A stretch of DNA of 6,104 bases. Source: ZC4RG35 sp964571765. Its GTDB lineage: Bacteria; Actinomycetota; Acidimicrobiia; Spongiisociales; ZC4RG35. Under the pieces are notes generated by a model that did no database searches, was not told the DNA's origin, and saw only the letters and a list, made by a program, of their open reading frames with translations. The position numbers were made by a program, and so were the translations under genes. Positions 4,317 through 6,104 of this stretch are shown here, piece after piece. Positions within the stretch are counted from its first letter, which is position 1. Every line of letters starts with the position of its first letter. Where the stretch lies: the NCBI GenBank assembly GCA_964571765.1, contig CAZNDH010000057.1:1-6104 (forward strand), in the 5' to 3' direction.

Positions 4317-6104
4317 TTGTACGAGCAGCCAGGTCAGGTTCAGCCGAGTGTTCTCGGCGCCGCTTGGGAGCACAAGTGGTTGGTGGCGGCGATCGCTCTC
4401 GCGGTAGCACTCGCCGCCGTCGCCTACAGCATCGCCCGCCCACCCCAATACGATGCCGTGGCCACGGTCGTGTTCGAGGATCCCTCGACGGCCAACGTCT
4501 TGGGAGCAACAGGACCGGTGTCGAGCAGTCGTACGGTGGCCAATGAGCTCGAGATTTTCCGGTCCGGTGCTGTGACCATCCGTGCCCGGGAGATCCTGGT
4601 CGAGCACGGGATCACAGAGGTGTCGATCTCCGACATACGTCGGGGTGCCGCATTCACGAGCCTGATCAACGCCGACGTGATAGCCATCACCTTCTCGGCT
4701 TCCGACCCGGCGACCGCCGAGGTGGTCACAGATGCTCTGATCGAGGCGTATCAGGATGTGCGCCGCAGCCAACGCGACCGTGAGGCAGAGCAGAGCTTGG
4801 AGAGACTCGATTCGGCCCAGCTCCTCCTCCTCGATGACCTGGAACGTGTGCGAAGCAGCCTCGACGAGGCTCGGGCGGAGCGAGGGTTGGCGGCCAAGAT
4901 CGACGGGGTGCTGAATCGGCTGGCTCAGGTCGAGGACGCATTGGGTGCCACCGAGTCACCCACGGCCAGGGCCGACCTCTTGGTACGGCAGGACGAGCTT
5001 CAGTCTCAGTTGCAAGCCTTGAGGTTGGCCTTCCAGGTCGAATCCGAGCGGCCTGACATAGCTGCCCTGATCCGGCGAGAGAACCAGATCCTGGATCGGC
5101 TCGCCGAGTTTGAGTCGCGACGCAGCGCCATCGACATCGAGTTGAACACCCGGACCAGCGGATTGGCATTCGTGTCTCCGCCAACAGTCACCCAGGTCGG
5201 GTCCACCTCGGGCCGGATATTCATAGCTTTGGCCGGGCTGGCCCTTGGAGCTTTCATCGCGCTGGGTGTGGCCTATGCCCTGGTCTCGGTTCGTCGACGT
5301 TTCACCGACCGGATGCAACCCTCGACAGCTCTGGGGATCCCGTTCCTCGCCGACATCCCTCGTTTCGACCCGAGATCCATGGAGTCCGGCCTGCCCGTGC
5401 GGGACAATCCGCGATCTGCTGCCGCAGAGGCGTTCCGATTCGCCGGGTCGGGGATCGAGTTCCGTATGGAGCGGGCCGGCGCCAAGTCGGTGATGGCGGT
5501 CTCGGGCCTGGTGGGGGACGGCAAGTCCACGGTGCTAGCCAACACCGCTATCGCAGTGGCACGCATGAGTAAGCGGGTGCTGATTGTCGACGCCGACTTC
5601 GGGAACCAATCGATCAGCCGGCTGCTCTTGGGGGACATCCGACTCGGCCCTGGCCTCACCGAGTTGGTCGCAGGCAAGGCCCTTCTCGCCGAGGCAACGG
5701 TGGCAGTTCCGATTGGTCAGGGGATGGTTCTCGATGTGATCGGTCGCGGCACAGAGCCGGTTTCGGCTTCGAGCGTGTTCTCCAGCGCCGACACCAGGGC
5801 GGTGATGGGTCGAATGATGGATCGCTACGACTTCGTCTTCATCGACGGACCTCCCATGATGCAGGTCGCCTACGGGTCGGCTCTGGCGAGATTGGCCGAC
5901 GTCACTCTGGTCGTCATCCCGCATACCTCTTCGATTCGGAAAGGCCAGGAGCTGGCCCGCCTGATCGAGAGCTTCGAGAGTCCGACGATCGGATATGTCT
6001 ACAACAAGGCACCGGTGCGCCCCGAGATGCTGGCATCCGGGGGTTCGATGAAAGATGTCCTTGGGGAAGCCGGCACGGTGGAGCCCATCAGGGAACGGGG
6101 CTGA
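4317..6104 (+). CDS. Wzz-type polysaccharide co-polymerase fused to a BY-kinase domain
   Basis: A complete 595-aa protein from TTG 4317; its stop codon is the last three bases of the window. Order of parts: short cytoplasmic N-terminus, membrane segment about 22-40, extracytoplasmic Wzz-like region about 45-300 with a charged coiled-coil-prone stretch at about 150-275, second membrane segment about 300-324 followed by a basic RRR, then a cytoplasmic P-loop kinase-like domain from about 365. The kinase part has Walker A SGLVGDGKST (396-405), Walker A' VLIVDADF (421-428) and Walker B FVFIDGPP (506-513). Such fusions control chain length and export of exopolysaccharide or capsule at the inner membrane through ATP binding and tyrosine phosphorylation. 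Two departures: there is no C-terminal tyrosine cluster (last Tyr at 562), and the oligomerisation motif EX2RX2R is partial (EAFRFAG at 371-377, second Arg replaced by Gly377). It probably begins a polysaccharide gene cluster to the right, which is inference. It could be an ATPase-type regulator and not a true kinase. Confidence 0.92.
   Translation: MYEQPGQVQPSVLGAAWEHKWLVAAIALAVALAAVAYSIARPPQYDAVATVVFEDPSTANVLGATGPVSSSRTVANELEIFRSGAVTIRAREILVEHGITEVSISDIRRGAAFTSLINADVIAITFSASDPATAEVVTDALIEAYQDVRRSQRDREAEQSLERLDSAQLLLLDDLERVRSSLDEARAERGLAAKIDGVLNRLAQVEDALGATESPTARADLLVRQDELQSQLQALRLAFQVESERPDIAALIRRENQILDRLAEFESRRSAIDIELNTRTSGLAFVSPPTVTQVGSTSGRIFIALAGLALGAFIALGVAYALVSVRRRFTDRMQPSTALGIPFLADIPRFDPRSMESGLPVRDNPRSAAAEAFRFAGSGIEFRMERAGAKSVMAVSGLVGDGKSTVLANTAIAVARMSKRVLIVDADFGNQSISRLLLGDIRLGPGLTELVAGKALLAEATVAVPIGQGMVLDVIGRGTEPVSASSVFSSADTRAVMGRMMDRYDFVFIDGPPMMQVAYGSALARLADVTLVVIPHTSSIRKGQELARLIESFESPTIGYVYNKAPVRPEMLASGGSMKDVLGEAGTVEPIRERG

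Noticed and set aside
3536..4546. Open frame of 336 codons on the + strand opposite the hydrolase and running into the kinase gene
   Set aside because: It is antisense to the hydrolase and out of frame with the Wzz/BY-kinase, with low-complexity composition.
1..6104. CRISPR arrays, insertion sequences, phage genes, toxin-antitoxin or defence modules
   Set aside because: I saw no regularly spaced repeats, transposase or integrase motifs, or recognisable defence domains on either strand.

Overview
The window is high-GC bacterial DNA. Its codons favour G or C in the third position, the tRNA at the left edge does not encode its CCA tail, and initiation signals are sparse (one candidate leaderless gene, one TTG start with a very strong Shine-Dalgarno). 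Together with the gene families present, this suggests an actinobacterium, possibly of the Acidimicrobiia type. The taxonomy is inference; no marker gene fixes it.

Layout from left to right: (1) the 3' half of a class II tRNA, most likely tRNA-Ser(GCU), on the + strand. (2) A long bidirectional hairpin that also holds the stop codon of the next gene. (3) A complete minus-strand DUF885-family protein of 553 aa with a conserved HEAVPGHH metal-site-like motif. (4) A 57-bp divergent promoter region. (5) A complete plus-strand phenylacetate-CoA ligase family protein (PaaK type, 438 aa). (6) A 136-bp convergent intergenic region with a GC-rich hairpin and a short direct repeat. (7) A complete minus-strand alpha/beta hydrolase of 304 aa that closely resembles haloalkane dehalogenases but has glycine at the nucleophile position. 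(8) A 136-bp divergent regulatory region with two overlapping inverted repeats. (9) A plus-strand Wzz/BY-kinase fusion of 595 aa, complete, with its stop codon at the last base of the window.

The genes do not form one operon; they alternate in strand, so each is probably transcribed separately. DUF885 and paaK share a divergent control region, as do the hydrolase and the Wzz/kinase gene. The kinase gene probably opens an exopolysaccharide or capsule locus lying to the right of the window. PaaK has no other phenylacetate-pathway gene beside it here. I see no phage, insertion sequence, CRISPR array or defence system, and no convincing new multi-gene system. The observation most worth following is the dehalogenase-like protein that keeps its catalytic acid and histidine candidates but has lost the nucleophilic aspartate. 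The second is the BY-kinase that lacks a C-terminal tyrosine cluster.
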